Below are positions 1 through 8,458 of a stretch of 64,000 nt of DNA, one piece after another. The DNA is taken from contig ONFE01000005.1 in assembly GCA_900316985.1 (NCBI GenBank), positions 1-64,000 of the forward strand, written 5' to 3'. A program made the translations under genes and the position numbers. Every line of letters starts with the position of its first letter. Positions within the stretch are counted from its first letter, which is position 1. This stretch comes from an uncultured Prevotellaceae bacterium. GTDB taxonomy: Bacteria > Bacteroidota > Bacteroidia > Bacteroidales > Bacteroidaceae. The notes beneath the pieces were generated by a model. That model was not told the DNA's origin. It saw nothing but the letters and a program-made list of their open reading frames with translations, and ran no database searches.

Positions 1-87
1 TTGGATAAGACTCCTATTAAGGAACTCTTTACCAAGAAACCTGAGTATGTTGCTGATGATGGTCAATTGACTCTTAATTTTATTTAG
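1..87 (+). CDS. C-terminal end of an unidentified protein (partial)
   Basis: An open frame enters from the left edge and stops with TAG at 85-87, giving 28 residues that end in DDGQLTLNFI. There is no ATG in the visible part, so the gene begins outside the window. The fragment is too short to place in a family; a transposase end is possible because the spacer that follows is repeat-rich, but nothing visible proves this. Confidence 0.5.
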   Translation: MDKTPIKELFTKKPEYVADDGQLTLNFI

Positions 88-117
88 TGGACACTAGTGT
101 ATATATATTATTCTAAT

Positions 118-183
118 AAAGCTCGCTCGCGCGTATAAAAATATAAAAGTATATAAATACCCGTCACAGGGTTCACACCCTAC
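118..183. repeat. AT-rich CGCGCG-containing segment, possible half copy of the 30811-30934 element
   Basis: The order CGCGCGT, AAAAATATAAA, TATAAAT, CGTCAC, then a CACC-type end is the same as in the loop and right arm of the inverted-repeat element at 30811-30934. Here the left arm is absent. Both copies are followed within about 110 bp by a CAAAGTATCATCCG-type array. The relationship is inferred from shared order and short matches only. Confidence 0.4.
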
Positions 184-289
184 ACACCCCGATAAACAAA
201 CAAAAATCTCCAAAAATCTTACGAAAATCCATCAGCGGATTATTATTAATGTAAGATTTTGATGATTTTCGTCTTCATTCAGCGTCCTT

Positions 290-377
290 CAAAGTATCAT
301 CCGACGGCCTTCAAAGTATCATCCGTTGAAGGTCAAAGTATCATCCGACGGAATGCAAAGTATCATCCGACGGAAAT
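290..377. repeat. 22-bp tandem array, four units (core CAAAGTATCATCCG)
   Basis: Units start at 290, 312, 334 and 356. The first 14 bases, CAAAGTATCATCCG, are identical in all four, and the last 8 bases vary (three begin ACGG, one TTGA). The array lies about 235 bp upstream of the secreted-protein gene. The same core with the same period recurs at 30936-31063. Confidence 0.9.
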
Positions 378-611
378 CCTTCTGCAGCTCAATAATGGTG
401 TCAGATTTTGAAGATATTTGTCTTTCATTTGTTGGGGGCTGAGAAGCAACTATGAAGGCATGGGTAGTTAATAATCATTAAATCGGTGAGGAAATATAGT
501 TAAATAGCGGGCAAAATTTTTAAATACCGCAACATTTTTCATATATTTACGACAAGAACTTACTAAAATAAGGTCTTGCGCCTCCCCTTTAAGAGGCACC
601 GAGTGTGAGTA

Positions 612-2486
612 ATGTTAAGTATTAACAAATCAAATTCTTTTGTTTTTATGGGTAAATTCTTCAAATGTTTAATAGCACCGTTAATGTTTCTGTTGACGAT
701 GTACGCACAGGATGTCTGCGCGGCAGAGATCACCTACTCGCTTAAGACTCATGTTGACGGCAGAACCATCACGGGCACTGCTAACCTGAATGAAGGGGCA
801 ACCCTGGAAAATGGTATGCCTCGCGCCTTATGGCGAGCCTATACTACTTATAAGTATTATAGCGACGCTGCGCTGACACAAGAAATTACTGTTGCTCCAG
901 CGGAAAATGCTACGGTTTATGTGGATTATGTATTTGAACCTCCTTTCTTTGTGTCATCTGAGGGAGTGGAGTATTATTATTATTTCAATGCATATAATTC
1001 CTCGTCTAGGTATTATATGTGCGGCAACTTGGGTGCTGTAGGTCCGAAGTCTAGTGCAACGAAGGATACGTGGGCTATTTATGGAGACGCATATTGTCTG
1101 AATCTTAAGAGCAAAGGTTTCGGTAAATGGCTCTGTTATAGTGGTACAACAGCTAGCATGGGCGAAAGCCAAATGGATTTAGGATGGCAATTATATGGTA
1201 ACTTTTATACGCCTGATAATCGTGTTGCAGAGACGACTGTCTTAGCAACTGCAACCAATGAGAATGTTATTTTGCATTATAATAATAACGCTACCGGGCC
1301 TGGGGGGGCTTATTCAATGGGTAAATTTGTTACCGTCAACATGAGTAGTTGGAACTCTATAGTGTGGAATACTCATCATGAGCTGGATAAAACAAATAAT
1401 AACTATAACGCACTTACAGTATCGAACAGTAGTTTCTTCTTCACTAGAGGTACATCTCATAATATCTATTCAACAGTGTGGAGAATCCTCAAGGCCGATG
1501 GAACATGGAATCCAGACATTGTAGTTCAGAAAGGAACTACTCAAACACTGATTGGCATGCCAACAGGCCAGAATAAATACACGGAGAGAGGAGATTGCAA
1601 TTATGACCGCTATTACAAGGATGCAGAGTTTACGCAAAAGTATGCTGATGACTACATGATTCCTGTTACTGGTAATACCGTTATCTATATCAAGGAATCC
1701 TACAAGAATGGCGAGCCCTTTGTCACCGACCATTGGATTACGCTTGTCCTCTCTTATAATGTTAACAATCTGGCGAATGAGTGGGGCTACGCCGCAGATG
1801 GTGTGACGCCTGCCGTCAGGGTGTTGGAATACACTGCCCTCACAACGAATGCTGCTAACACAAAGTATGCGTTGACATTTACGGAAACTGATAAGATAGA
1901 GGCCCACAAGCCTTATCTGTTTAAGGCCGACGAAGTGTTGGAAGGCAAAAATCTCAACTTGGCTAAAGATCCCAATTGGGGAAACAAGACGCAAGAGGAG
2001 CTTGACTCTTACGTTGGTAATGAGAATAAGAAAGTGACTTGGAAAGACAACGCCAACAATAGTCCCGACGTGACGATGATTGGCACCTACTACGACAAGG
2101 AACTGACCGTGCTGAGTGAGCATCCGAACCTGCTGTACTTCTACTTCGGCTACGACAAGCGCTACGACAGCGAAAGCGACGGATATGTGGGCGCAGAGGC
2201 TGCTGAAGGCAAGTATCCTTACAACTTCTACCGCGTGACGCAGAAGCCTGTCACCATGAAGAAGCACCGCTGCTACTTCATGATTGAGGGTGCTCCTGCC
2301 GGTGCTAAGCTGATGCTGATGGACAACTTCGGCGAAGTGATTACAGGCATTGACGGCGTGGAAGCCAGCGAGCAGGTACGCACTACGGACCGTATCTATA
2401 ATCTGAACGGACAGATGGTTGGCAACGACCTGCAGAGTCTGCCCAGCGGCATCTATATTGTGAATGGTAAGAAAGTGATGAAGTAA
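612..2486 (+). CDS. Secreted protein with type IX-secretion-like C-terminal domain
   Basis: This is a large exported protein of 624 residues from the first ATG. A second ATG at 648 gives a better signal peptide (MGKFFKCLIAPLMFLLTMYA, cleaved near VCAA), so 648 may be the true start. Two copies of a YYSDAALTQEI...TVYV-like segment (near residues 80-105 and again near 335-360) resemble the short beta repeats of Bacteroidetes surface proteins. The last 30 residues (IYNLNGQMV, then LPSGIYIVNGKKVMK) match the Prevotella/Porphyromonas C-terminal sorting-type domain. The function is unknown. The small acidic protein starting 14 bp downstream is probably co-transcribed. The N-terminal half is more AT-rich than the C-terminal end. 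Confidence 0.75.
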   Translation: MLSINKSNSFVFMGKFFKCLIAPLMFLLTMYAQDVCAAEITYSLKTHVDGRTITGTANLNEGATLENGMPRALWRAYTTYKYYSDAALTQEITVAPAENATVYVDYVFEPPFFVSSEGVEYYYYFNAYNSSSRYYMCGNLGAVGPKSSATKDTWAIYGDAYCLNLKSKGFGKWLCYSGTTASMGESQMDLGWQLYGNFYTPDNRVAETTVLATATNENVILHYNNNATGPGGAYSMGKFVTVNMSSWNSIVWNTHHELDKTNNNYNALTVSNSSFFFTRGTSHNIYSTVWRILKADGTWNPDIVVQKGTTQTLIGMPTGQNKYTERGDCNYDRYYKDAEFTQKYADDYMIPVTGNTVIYIKESYKNGEPFVTDHWITLVLSYNVNNLANEWGYAADGVTPAVRVLEYTALTTNAANTKYALTFTETDKIEAHKPYLFKADEVLEGKNLNLAKDPNWGNKTQEELDSYVGNENKKVTWKDNANNSPDVTMIGTYYDKELTVLSEHPNLLYFYFGYDKRYDSESDGYVGAEAAEGKYPYNFYRVTQKPVTMKKHRCYFMIEGAPAGAKLMLMDNFGEVITGIDGVEASEQVRTTDRIYNLNGQMVGNDLQSLPSGIYIVNGKKVMK

Positions 2487-2500
2487 AGAAAGGAACGACT

Positions 2501-2731
2501 ATGAAAAAGAAATTCTATATGAAACCCGAGTGCGAATGCACGGCACTCCTGGGCGGCGATATATGCGACATGATACATGCTTCGCAGATTACCGGTTCTA
2601 CCGATCAGCCTGACCTTCCTGTGATAGGTGACGGCGGAGATAATGGCGATGACGTTCCACTGCCCTCTGCCAAAGAGTTCGCCAACCTGTGGAACATCGA
2701 CGACGACGAAGAAGTGGATGATATCTGGTGA
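2501..2731 (+). CDS. Small acidic protein of unknown function
   Basis: A 76-residue protein starting MKKKFYMKPECECTALLGGD and ending in an acidic tail (DDDEEVDDIW). It has no hydrophobic signal peptide. The N-terminal pattern of a basic start, a Lys-Pro and a short hydrophobic/Gly stretch resembles small Bacteroidales proteins commonly found after large exported proteins, whose role is not established. It lies 14 bp after the secreted-protein gene, so the two probably form an operon ending at the 2754-2811 hairpin. Two closely spaced Cys (CEC) and a third Cys are present. Confidence 0.65.
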   Translation: MKKKFYMKPECECTALLGGDICDMIHASQITGSTDQPDLPVIGDGGDNGDDVPLPSAKEFANLWNIDDDEEVDDIW

Positions 2732-2753
2732 TATAGATTAACTCACCACTGAG

Positions 2754-2811
2754 ACACTGAGACACAGAGACTTTCTCAATATGCGAAGAGAAAGACTCTG
2801 TGTCTCAGTGT
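2754..2811. terminator. Long hairpin between convergent genes, likely bidirectional terminator
   Basis: The 24-base arms 2754-2777 and 2788-2811 are complementary with one mismatch around a 10-base loop. The left arm contains the repeated word GAGACAC. It lies between the convergent ends of the small acidic protein gene and the AlaX-like gene. There is no long U-tract, so it could also be a mobile-type repeat. Confidence 0.7.
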
Positions 2812-2829
2812 ATTTATGTAGAATATAAA

Positions 2830-3330
2830 TCAAATGATCTTATAGCGCACGCGGAAGGCCATGCGGTCGTTGTCCCAGTTGGTGCCAAGCATTTCGAAGC
2901 GGCCTATCTGGGCGGTGCTGCGAACATGCTTGCCGATGCAGGGGCATACGTCGTAGTCGCCGATGCGCACCAATCGGATGGTGTCGGAGGCATCTTCGGG
3001 CAGACGGTCGAGGGCAATGCGCGACTCGGGGGAATCCTCTTCGGCTTCCATCACGATGCCTTCAAGCTCAGCGCGGGTTACAAACTGAAACGTGACGGGC
3101 ATATCCTGCTCAATGAGTTCGTTCATCTGCCGCTCTATCTCGCGTTCCTCACGGCGGTCGGGCTTGTGGTCAAGGATGTAGGATATCTTGCTCTTCTTGC
3201 GTTCGATGTGGGCGTTGCTTGAACGCTCACACCCGAACATCCGCATCATTAGCTGGTTGAGCAGATGTTCGGCCGTGTGGGCAGGAGGATATTCTTCCTT
3301 GTTGTGGTCGTTTAATATATAGTCTTCCAT
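2830..3330 (-). CDS. AlaX-like tRNA editing domain protein
   Basis: A stand-alone editing domain of 166 residues, of the kind that removes mischarged amino acids from tRNA (AlaX/ThrRS second additional domain family). The zinc-site motifs are visible: HTAEH at residues 18-22 (HxxxH) and CIGKH at 131-135 (CxxxH). It is shorter than full AlaX proteins and lacks the alanyl-tRNA synthetase body. The start codon lies 1 bp after the stop of the upstream GH13 gene, so it is the third gene of a fabD-GH13-alaX operon. Which tRNA it edits cannot be told from sequence. Confidence 0.8.
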   Translation of the reverse strand: MEDYILNDHNKEEYPPAHTAEHLLNQLMMRMFGCERSSNAHIERKKSKISYILDHKPDRREEREIERQMNELIEQDMPVTFQFVTRAELEGIVMEAEEDSPESRIALDRLPEDASDTIRLVRIGDYDVCPCIGKHVRSTAQIGRFEMLGTNWDNDRMAFRVRYKII

Positions 3331-3331
3331 A

Positions 3332-4984
3332 TCAAAACTTCAAAACCGTGGCACCAAGTGCTGGAACGGTGAGTGGGAAATCAACGTCGGGAGTCAGTTC
3401 CAAGAAACGGTCCTCGCCAGTAAGCAATTCCCTGGCTAGGAGATCACCAGTGGGTAATTCAAGAAAATCCACGGCATGCTTCGGGATGTTCACACTGACC
3501 CTGCTGGGTTCTTCTCCGAAGTTGACAAGGATAAGCAGCGAATCCTTACCTGCCTTGCGGAGGAAGGCATAGACGTGCTGACGGTCGAAACAGACGCTCT
3601 GCGCATACATCAGGTCGTAGAACTGTCCTTCGCGTATTGCCTTTTCGCGCTGGGCCAGATTCACGATTTGACGATACTGCTGCTCCAAAGATTTCTCGTC
3701 AGCAGTCAGTTTGCGTCGATGATAGAATCCGCGGCGGATGGTATCTACACACCAATAGTCGAAAATGGTGGTACGCCCATCAACACCGGAAAATCCTTCT
3801 TTGTCCATACCACGTTCACCATATTCCTGTCCGCAATAGATCATCAACGGATTCTGATGGAGCCAAGCGCTGACCATCATTCCCGGTATTCCCTTACGGG
3901 CATCACCTGCAAAGAAATCACTGGCCACTCGCTGCTCGTCGTGGTTCTCCAGGAAGTAGAGCATATGCTGACGGATATCATCCGTGGCCTGCCATTCATA
4001 GGTAATCGCAGAAGCCGGACGATGGCCACATATTACATCACGCAGACAGTCGTACATGCCCACCTTGTCGTAGAGCAGGTCGAAACCGGCACCGAGATAG
4101 TTGCGGTATTGTTGTGGATTATAGACCTCTCCGATAAACTGAATCTCCGGATATCGGAACTTCACCTTATCGGTAGCCCATGCCCAAAAGGCAGAAGGCA
4201 CCATTTCGGCCATGTCGCAACGGAAGGCATCCACACCCTTCTTTGCCCAGAAGAGCAAGATGTCGGTCATCTTGTTCCAAGTATCGGGAATGGGGTCGAA
4301 ATGCTCAGAACGCCCACCGGCATCACAATAGTCAATGCCGTAGTTGAGCTTTACCGTCTCATACCAGTCATTGCACGTGGGACGATTGGAAAAACGATCA
4401 TTGCCCGTAGCCTTTGCGGGATTCTCCCTGTAGGTCTGTTCCGGACGGAACTCGGTCAGGTCAAGTGGTTGTCCCCAACAATAGTAGAAGTTATTCTGCG
4501 CTGAAAAATGCCATCCCTGATTGTCGTCCTCTCCGAGGTCCTTCACATCTTCGGGCTTGGCTATACTGTAGTATTCACGTGCTACGTGATTAGGCACGAA
4601 GTCCATCACCACCTTCAGGCCAGCCTTATGGGTACGCTCAATGAGAGCCTCCCACTCGCCCATGCGTTTTTTAACGTTGGTGGCTAGGTCGGGATCAATG
4701 TCGTAATAGTCGCAGATGGCGTATGGAGAACCTGCAATGCCTTTCACTACATCAGGATGCTGACGTGGAATTCCATAACGTGAATAATTGGTGACGGATG
4801 CATGACGGATGACGCCCGTGTACCACACGTGCGTCACCCCCATGTCCTTGATTCTTTTCAGAACCTTTGAGTCAATGTCATTCAGTTTTCCACTACCGTT
4901 TTTGGCCAATGTTCCCCACTCCTTGCGGGTGGTATTCTGGTTGCCAAAAAGTCGTGTGAATATCTGATAAATTACAGTTTTCAT
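3332..4984 (-). CDS. Cytoplasmic GH13 alpha-amylase family glycosidase
   Basis: A 550-residue GH13 enzyme acting on alpha-glucan or maltooligosaccharide, without a signal peptide and so probably cytoplasmic. The four conserved regions are present: VMDFVPNHV (126-134), GVDAFRCDMAE with the nucleophile Asp257, FIGEVYN with acid/base Glu286, and FLENHDEQR with Asp349. A C-terminal beta domain follows. The exact substrate is not clear; glycogen or imported maltodextrin breakdown is the likeliest role. Its ATG overlaps the stop of fabD by four bases (ATGA), which implies translational coupling with a fatty-acid gene. Confidence 0.9.
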   Translation of the reverse strand: MKTVIYQIFTRLFGNQNTTRKEWGTLAKNGSGKLNDIDSKVLKRIKDMGVTHVWYTGVIRHASVTNYSRYGIPRQHPDVVKGIAGSPYAICDYYDIDPDLATNVKKRMGEWEALIERTHKAGLKVVMDFVPNHVAREYYSIAKPEDVKDLGEDDNQGWHFSAQNNFYYCWGQPLDLTEFRPEQTYRENPAKATGNDRFSNRPTCNDWYETVKLNYGIDYCDAGGRSEHFDPIPDTWNKMTDILLFWAKKGVDAFRCDMAEMVPSAFWAWATDKVKFRYPEIQFIGEVYNPQQYRNYLGAGFDLLYDKVGMYDCLRDVICGHRPASAITYEWQATDDIRQHMLYFLENHDEQRVASDFFAGDARKGIPGMMVSAWLHQNPLMIYCGQEYGERGMDKEGFSGVDGRTTIFDYWCVDTIRRGFYHRRKLTADEKSLEQQYRQIVNLAQREKAIREGQFYDLMYAQSVCFDRQHVYAFLRKAGKDSLLILVNFGEEPSRVSVNIPKHAVDFLELPTGDLLARELLTGEDRFLELTPDVDFPLTVPALGATVLKF

Positions 4985-5874
4985 TCTCCTATGCCGTGGG
5001 CAGAAACCTCACGGTTGATTTTGGCAATCATGCCCTGAAGAGCCTTTCCGGGACCACACTCCGTGAAATCGTCGGCGCCATCGGCAATCATATTCTCCAC
5101 ACTCTGCGCCCAACGGACGCTGCTCGTAAGCTGGGCAATCAGGTTCTGCTTAATATCTGCAGGATCAGTGTGAGGCTTACCGTCCACATTCTGATAGACG
5201 GGACACTTGGGAGCCTTGATTTCTGTAGCCTCGATGGCAGCCTGAAGTTCATCCTTGGCAGGCTGCATCAGCGGAGAATGGAAAGCGCCACCCACCTTCA
5301 GCACCAATGCACGTTTGGCACCGGCAGCCTTCAACTTCTCGCAAGCCTCTTCAATGGCCTCGATATTACCGGAGATAACCAACTGTCCGGGGCAGTTATA
5401 GTTGGCAGGTACCACAACTCCCTTGCCTTCCTTGGAAACCTCATCGCAAATCTGCTCGATGGTCTCAAAGGGAAGAGCGATGATTGCAGCCATTGTAGAA
5501 GGTGCAGCCTCGCAAGCCTTCTGCATGGCCATGGCACGTGCATAAACAAGTTTCAATCCATCCTCGAAAGAGAGGGCTCCAGCAGCAACCAAGGCGGAGA
5601 ACTCACCAAGTGAATGACCGGCGGTCATAGCTGGTTGAAAGGCATCGCCCATACAGAGGGCGCTGATGACACTATGAAGGAAGACGGCAGGCTGAGTCAC
5701 CTTTGTCTGTTTCAATTCATCGTCTGTTCCGCTGAACATGATATCGGTTATGCGATAACCGAGAATGTCGTTGGCCTTCTCAAAAAGTTCTTTTGCCAAT
5801 GGGTTGTTGTCGTATAGGTCTTTACCCATACCTACAAACTGAGCTCCCTGTCCGGGAAATACAAATGCTTTCAT
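4981..5874 (-). CDS. fabD: Malonyl-CoA:ACP transacylase
   Basis: FabD transfers the malonyl group from CoA to acyl carrier protein, supplying the extender for fatty acid synthesis. The 297-residue length is typical. The N-terminal FPGQGAQFVGMG, the nucleophile elbow GHSLGEF (Ser88) and the catalytic His199 in GGAFHSPLM are all present. It is the first gene of an operon with the GH13 and AlaX-like genes (ATGA overlap, then a 1-bp gap). The promoter is not obvious in the 62-bp gap upstream. Confidence 0.95.
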   Translation of the reverse strand: MKAFVFPGQGAQFVGMGKDLYDNNPLAKELFEKANDILGYRITDIMFSGTDDELKQTKVTQPAVFLHSVISALCMGDAFQPAMTAGHSLGEFSALVAAGALSFEDGLKLVYARAMAMQKACEAAPSTMAAIIALPFETIEQICDEVSKEGKGVVVPANYNCPGQLVISGNIEAIEEACEKLKAAGAKRALVLKVGGAFHSPLMQPAKDELQAAIEATEIKAPKCPVYQNVDGKPHTDPADIKQNLIAQLTSSVRWAQSVENMIADGADDFTECGPGKALQGMIAKINREVSAHGIGE

Positions 5875-5936
5875 TTTTCTTTTTTACCTTATTATTTATA
5901 AATCTAATGTATGGAACATTAATTTCTTTTCAATTA

Positions 5937-6533
5937 CTAATCCAACAATGTGGTGGAACGCACACGCGAAAGCGTCTCTGGCGTCATCTGCAAATAACTG
6001 GCAATGAATACTAGCGGCGCGCGAAGGGCAATCTGGGGTGACAGCTTGCACATACGACGATAACGGTTCTCCGCACTCTCAAAGCGTACCAAATCAGCGT
6101 GAACCTGAGAAAGAATCAGGCTCTCTTCCAGAATCTTACGGTAAAGAATCTGGATGTTCACGTTATGAAGGGCTACTTCCTCAAGTCTTTTCTTGGGAAG
6201 TTCATAGATAATAGCGGGCTCGAGGGCCTCTATCTGCAGATTGGAGGGCTTCTCCTTGAAGAGACTCTCGATGCTCATCATGATGGTACCTTCAACGGCG
6301 AGATACTCAGTCACCTCTTTGTTATTCTTGTAATAAAACTCGCGCACGAGTCCCTTCTCAATATAGTAAATGCTTTGGCTTATGTCGCCCTCAGAGAGAA
6401 TCATTTCTCCCTTAGCATATTTCTTTGGTACCAACACACTCTCAAGAATGTCCAATTCGTCATGTGACATCGTGCTGTACTTGCGGGCGAGTTCTCTGGC
6501 GACATCTCGCGTTGTAGTCTGCAATTCTTTCAT
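5937..6533 (-). CDS. Crp/Fnr-family transcriptional regulator
   Basis: A 198-residue regulator. A cyclic-nucleotide-binding-type beta barrel covers about residues 30-120 (KGEMILSEGD, YYIEKGLVREFY), and a short C-terminal helix-turn-helix ends SYLQMTPETLSRVRS. It has no Cys cluster like that of Fnr, so it is not an iron-sulfur sensor, and the ligand is unknown. The LSRVR recognition helix fits the Bacteroidetes Crp subgroup. It lies alone between lepA and fabD, all on the minus strand. Target genes cannot be told from the window. Confidence 0.85.
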   Translation of the reverse strand: MKELQTTTRDVARELARKYSTMSHDELDILESVLVPKKYAKGEMILSEGDISQSIYYIEKGLVREFYYKNNKEVTEYLAVEGTIMMSIESLFKEKPSNLQIEALEPAIIYELPKKRLEEVALHNVNIQILYRKILEESLILSQVHADLVRFESAENRYRRMCKLSPQIALRAPLVFIASYLQMTPETLSRVRSTTLLD

Positions 6534-6567
6534 TGTTTCGGATAATTAGCTGTAGTTGATATTCTGT

Positions 6568-8349
6568 TTAATCAAGTTTGAGTACGGCAAGGAATGCCTT
6601 CTGGGGCACCTCCACATTGCCTATCTGCTTCATGCGCTTCTTGCCCCTCTTCTGCTTCTCCAGCAGCTTGCGCTTACGGCTTACGTCACCGCCATAGCAT
6701 TTGGCCGTCACGTCTTTACGCACTTGTTTCACTGTTTCACGGGCAATAATCTTAGCACCGATGGCTGCCTGTATGGCGATATCGAACTGCTGACGCGGAA
6801 TGAGTTCCTTCAGCTTCTCGCACATACGGCGCCCGAAAGTGACCGCATTGTCCTGATGCGTCAGTGTGCTCAAAGCATCAACGGGCTCGCCATTGAGCAG
6901 GATATCGAGTTTGATGAGTTTTGAAGGACGGAAACTATCCACGTGATAATCAAAGGAAGCATAACCCTTCGAAATACTCTTCAGTTTGTCATAGAAGTCA
7001 ATCACAATTTCTCCCAATGGAATCATAAAGTGGAGTTCCACACGGTTTCCCGAAACATATTCCTGGTTGATGAGTTCTCCGCGCTTGTCGAGACACAGTT
7101 TCATAATCGGCCCGATGAAACTGGAATCCGTAATGATGGAAGCACGGATATATGGTTCCTCAATGTGATCTATCATCGTCTGGTCAGGAAGACCCGAAGG
7201 ATTGTGTACTTCCTTTAAGCCGCCCTGTTTGTCGTAGACCATATAACTTACGTTGGGCACCGTGGTGATGACATCCATATCAAACTCGCGGTCAAGTCGC
7301 TCCTGCACGATTTCCATATGGAGCAGTCCAAGGAAACCGCAACGGAATCCGAAGCCGAGTGCTACGGATGACTCTGGCTGGAAGGTAAGCGAAGCATCGT
7401 TGAGCTGAAGCTTCTCAAGGGAAGCACGGAGATTCTCGTATTCCGTAGGGTCTATGGGATAGACTCCGGCAAACACCATCGGCTTCACTTCCTGGAAACC
7501 TTCTATGGCCTTCTCGCATGGGCGCTGTATATGGGTAATGGTGTCACCAACCTTTACTTCCTTGGCATCCTTAATACCACTGATGATATAACCTACCTCA
7601 CCTGTTGACAACACGTTCTTTGGAACCATATCCATCTTCAGTACGCCAACCTCGTCGGCATCATATTCCATCCCTGTATTAAAGAACTTTACTTTATCAC
7701 CCTTACGGATGCTACCGTTCAAAATCTTAAAGTAGGCAATAATACCTCTAAAAGAATTAAAGACAGAATCGAAAATAAGTGCCTGAAGAGGTGCTTCGGG
7801 GTCACCGACGGGATGCGGAATACGTTCCACCACGGCATTGAGAATTTCTTCAACGCCCTCACCCGTCTTGCCACTGGCACGGATGATGTCCTTTCGGTCA
7901 CAACCTATGAGTTCCACAATCTCGTCCTCCACTTCATCAGGCATAGCCGAAGGCATATCAATCTTGTTGATGACGGGGATAATCTCAAGATCGTGGTCAA
8001 TGGCCATATAGAGATTGGAAATGGTCTGAGCCTGTACACCCTGCGTGGCATCCACCACCAGCAGCGCACCTTCACAGGCGGCAATGGAACGAGACACTTC
8101 GTATGAAAAGTCAACGTGTCCCGGAGTGTCAATGAGATTCAACAAATAGTTCTCGCCCTGATACTCGTATTCCATCTGAATAGCGTGGCTCTTGATGGTA
8201 ATGCCGCGCTCTTTCTCCAGATCCATATCGTCAAGCATCTGCCCCTCCGTTATCTGGATAGTCTCGGTGTACTCCAGCAGACGGTCGGCAAGTGTTGACT
8301 TTCCGTGGTCAATATGGGCGATAATACAGAAGTTTCTAATATGTTGCAT
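6568..8349 (-). CDS. lepA: Elongation factor 4 (LepA), translational GTPase
   Basis: LepA is a ribosome-associated GTPase that acts on stalled or mis-translocated ribosomes. The GTPase motifs are clear: AHIDHGKST (residues 11-19), [15 protein letters not shown] and NKID. The C-terminal part contains the LepA-specific domain ending [13 protein letters not shown] chose the ATG at 8349 (593 residues, the family length) rather than a longer frame from 8406, because [14 protein letters not shown] is the conserved N-terminus and a -7 box (8374-8381) lies inside the longer frame. Confidence 0.95.
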   Translation of the reverse strand: MQHIRNFCIIAHIDHGKSTLADRLLEYTETIQITEGQMLDDMDLEKERGITIKSHAIQMEYEYQGENYLLNLIDTPGHVDFSYEVSRSIAACEGALLVVDATQGVQAQTISNLYMAIDHDLEIIPVINKIDMPSAMPDEVEDEIVELIGCDRKDIIRASGKTGEGVEEILNAVVERIPHPVGDPEAPLQALIFDSVFNSFRGIIAYFKILNGSIRKGDKVKFFNTGMEYDADEVGVLKMDMVPKNVLSTGEVGYIISGIKDAKEVKVGDTITHIQRPCEKAIEGFQEVKPMVFAGVYPIDPTEYENLRASLEKLQLNDASLTFQPESSVALGFGFRCGFLGLLHMEIVQERLDREFDMDVITTVPNVSYMVYDKQGGLKEVHNPSGLPDQTMIDHIEEPYIRASIITDSSFIGPIMKLCLDKRGELINQEYVSGNRVELHFMIPLGEIVIDFYDKLKSISKGYASFDYHVDSFRPSKLIKLDILLNGEPVDALSTLTHQDNAVTFGRRMCEKLKELIPRQQFDIAIQAAIGAKIIARETVKQVRKDVTAKCYGGDVSRKRKLLEKQKRGKKRMKQIGNVEVPQKAFLAVLKLD

Positions 8350-8373
8350 GCAATCTTTTTCTCTTTTAATTTG

Positions 8374-8381
8374 CAAAAATA
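8374..8381 (-). promoter_or_regulatory. -7 box for lepA
   Basis: On the minus strand this reads TATTTTTG, a match to the Bacteroidetes TAnnTTTG consensus, 24 bp upstream of the chosen lepA ATG. Confidence 0.6.
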
Positions 8382-8420
8382 CGAATTTTCCTCCTTTTTC
8401 CAACATTTCTTTCCGTATTT

Positions 8421-8451
8421 TTTGCTAATCTGTAGTTTTTTTCTAATTTTG
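8421..8451 (+). promoter_or_regulatory. Promoter of the small lipoprotein gene (-33 and -7 boxes)
   Basis: TTTG at 8421-8424 and TAATTTTG at 8444-8451 are 19 bp apart, the spacing typical of Bacteroidetes sigma-ABfr promoters. The ATG at 8459 is only 7 bp after the -7 box, which suggests a leaderless or nearly leaderless transcript. Confidence 0.65.
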
Positions 8452-8458
8452 CAACATT

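Larger units (their letters stand above)
88..611. other. Repeat-rich intergenic spacer, 524 bp
   Basis: This spacer holds no convincing gene. It starts with an AT-rich stretch containing a CGCGCG block (about 118-183). A 10-bp inverted repeat follows at 213-222/251-260, then a four-unit 22-bp repeat array at 290-377. Two diverged copies of a roughly 33-bp sequence lie on either side of the array (249-280 and 394-429). A small hairpin, GCCTC/GAGGC at 580-584/593-597, sits just upstream of the next gene, probably in its 5' leader. Confidence 0.7.

Noticed and set aside
290-377. Possible CRISPR array
   Set aside because: The unit is 22 bp with a 14-bp core and only 8 variable bases; there are no spacers of normal length and no cas genes in the window. 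The same applies to the three other arrays.
88-611. Search for a tRNA or small RNA gene in the first spacer and other gaps
   Set aside because: No cloverleaf-like sequence with conserved T-loop GTTCRA and acceptor pairing was found in any gap.
3476-4504. Plus-strand frame opposite the GH13 gene
   Set aside because: It is a shadow of the amylase gene whose four catalytic regions are intact on the minus strand.
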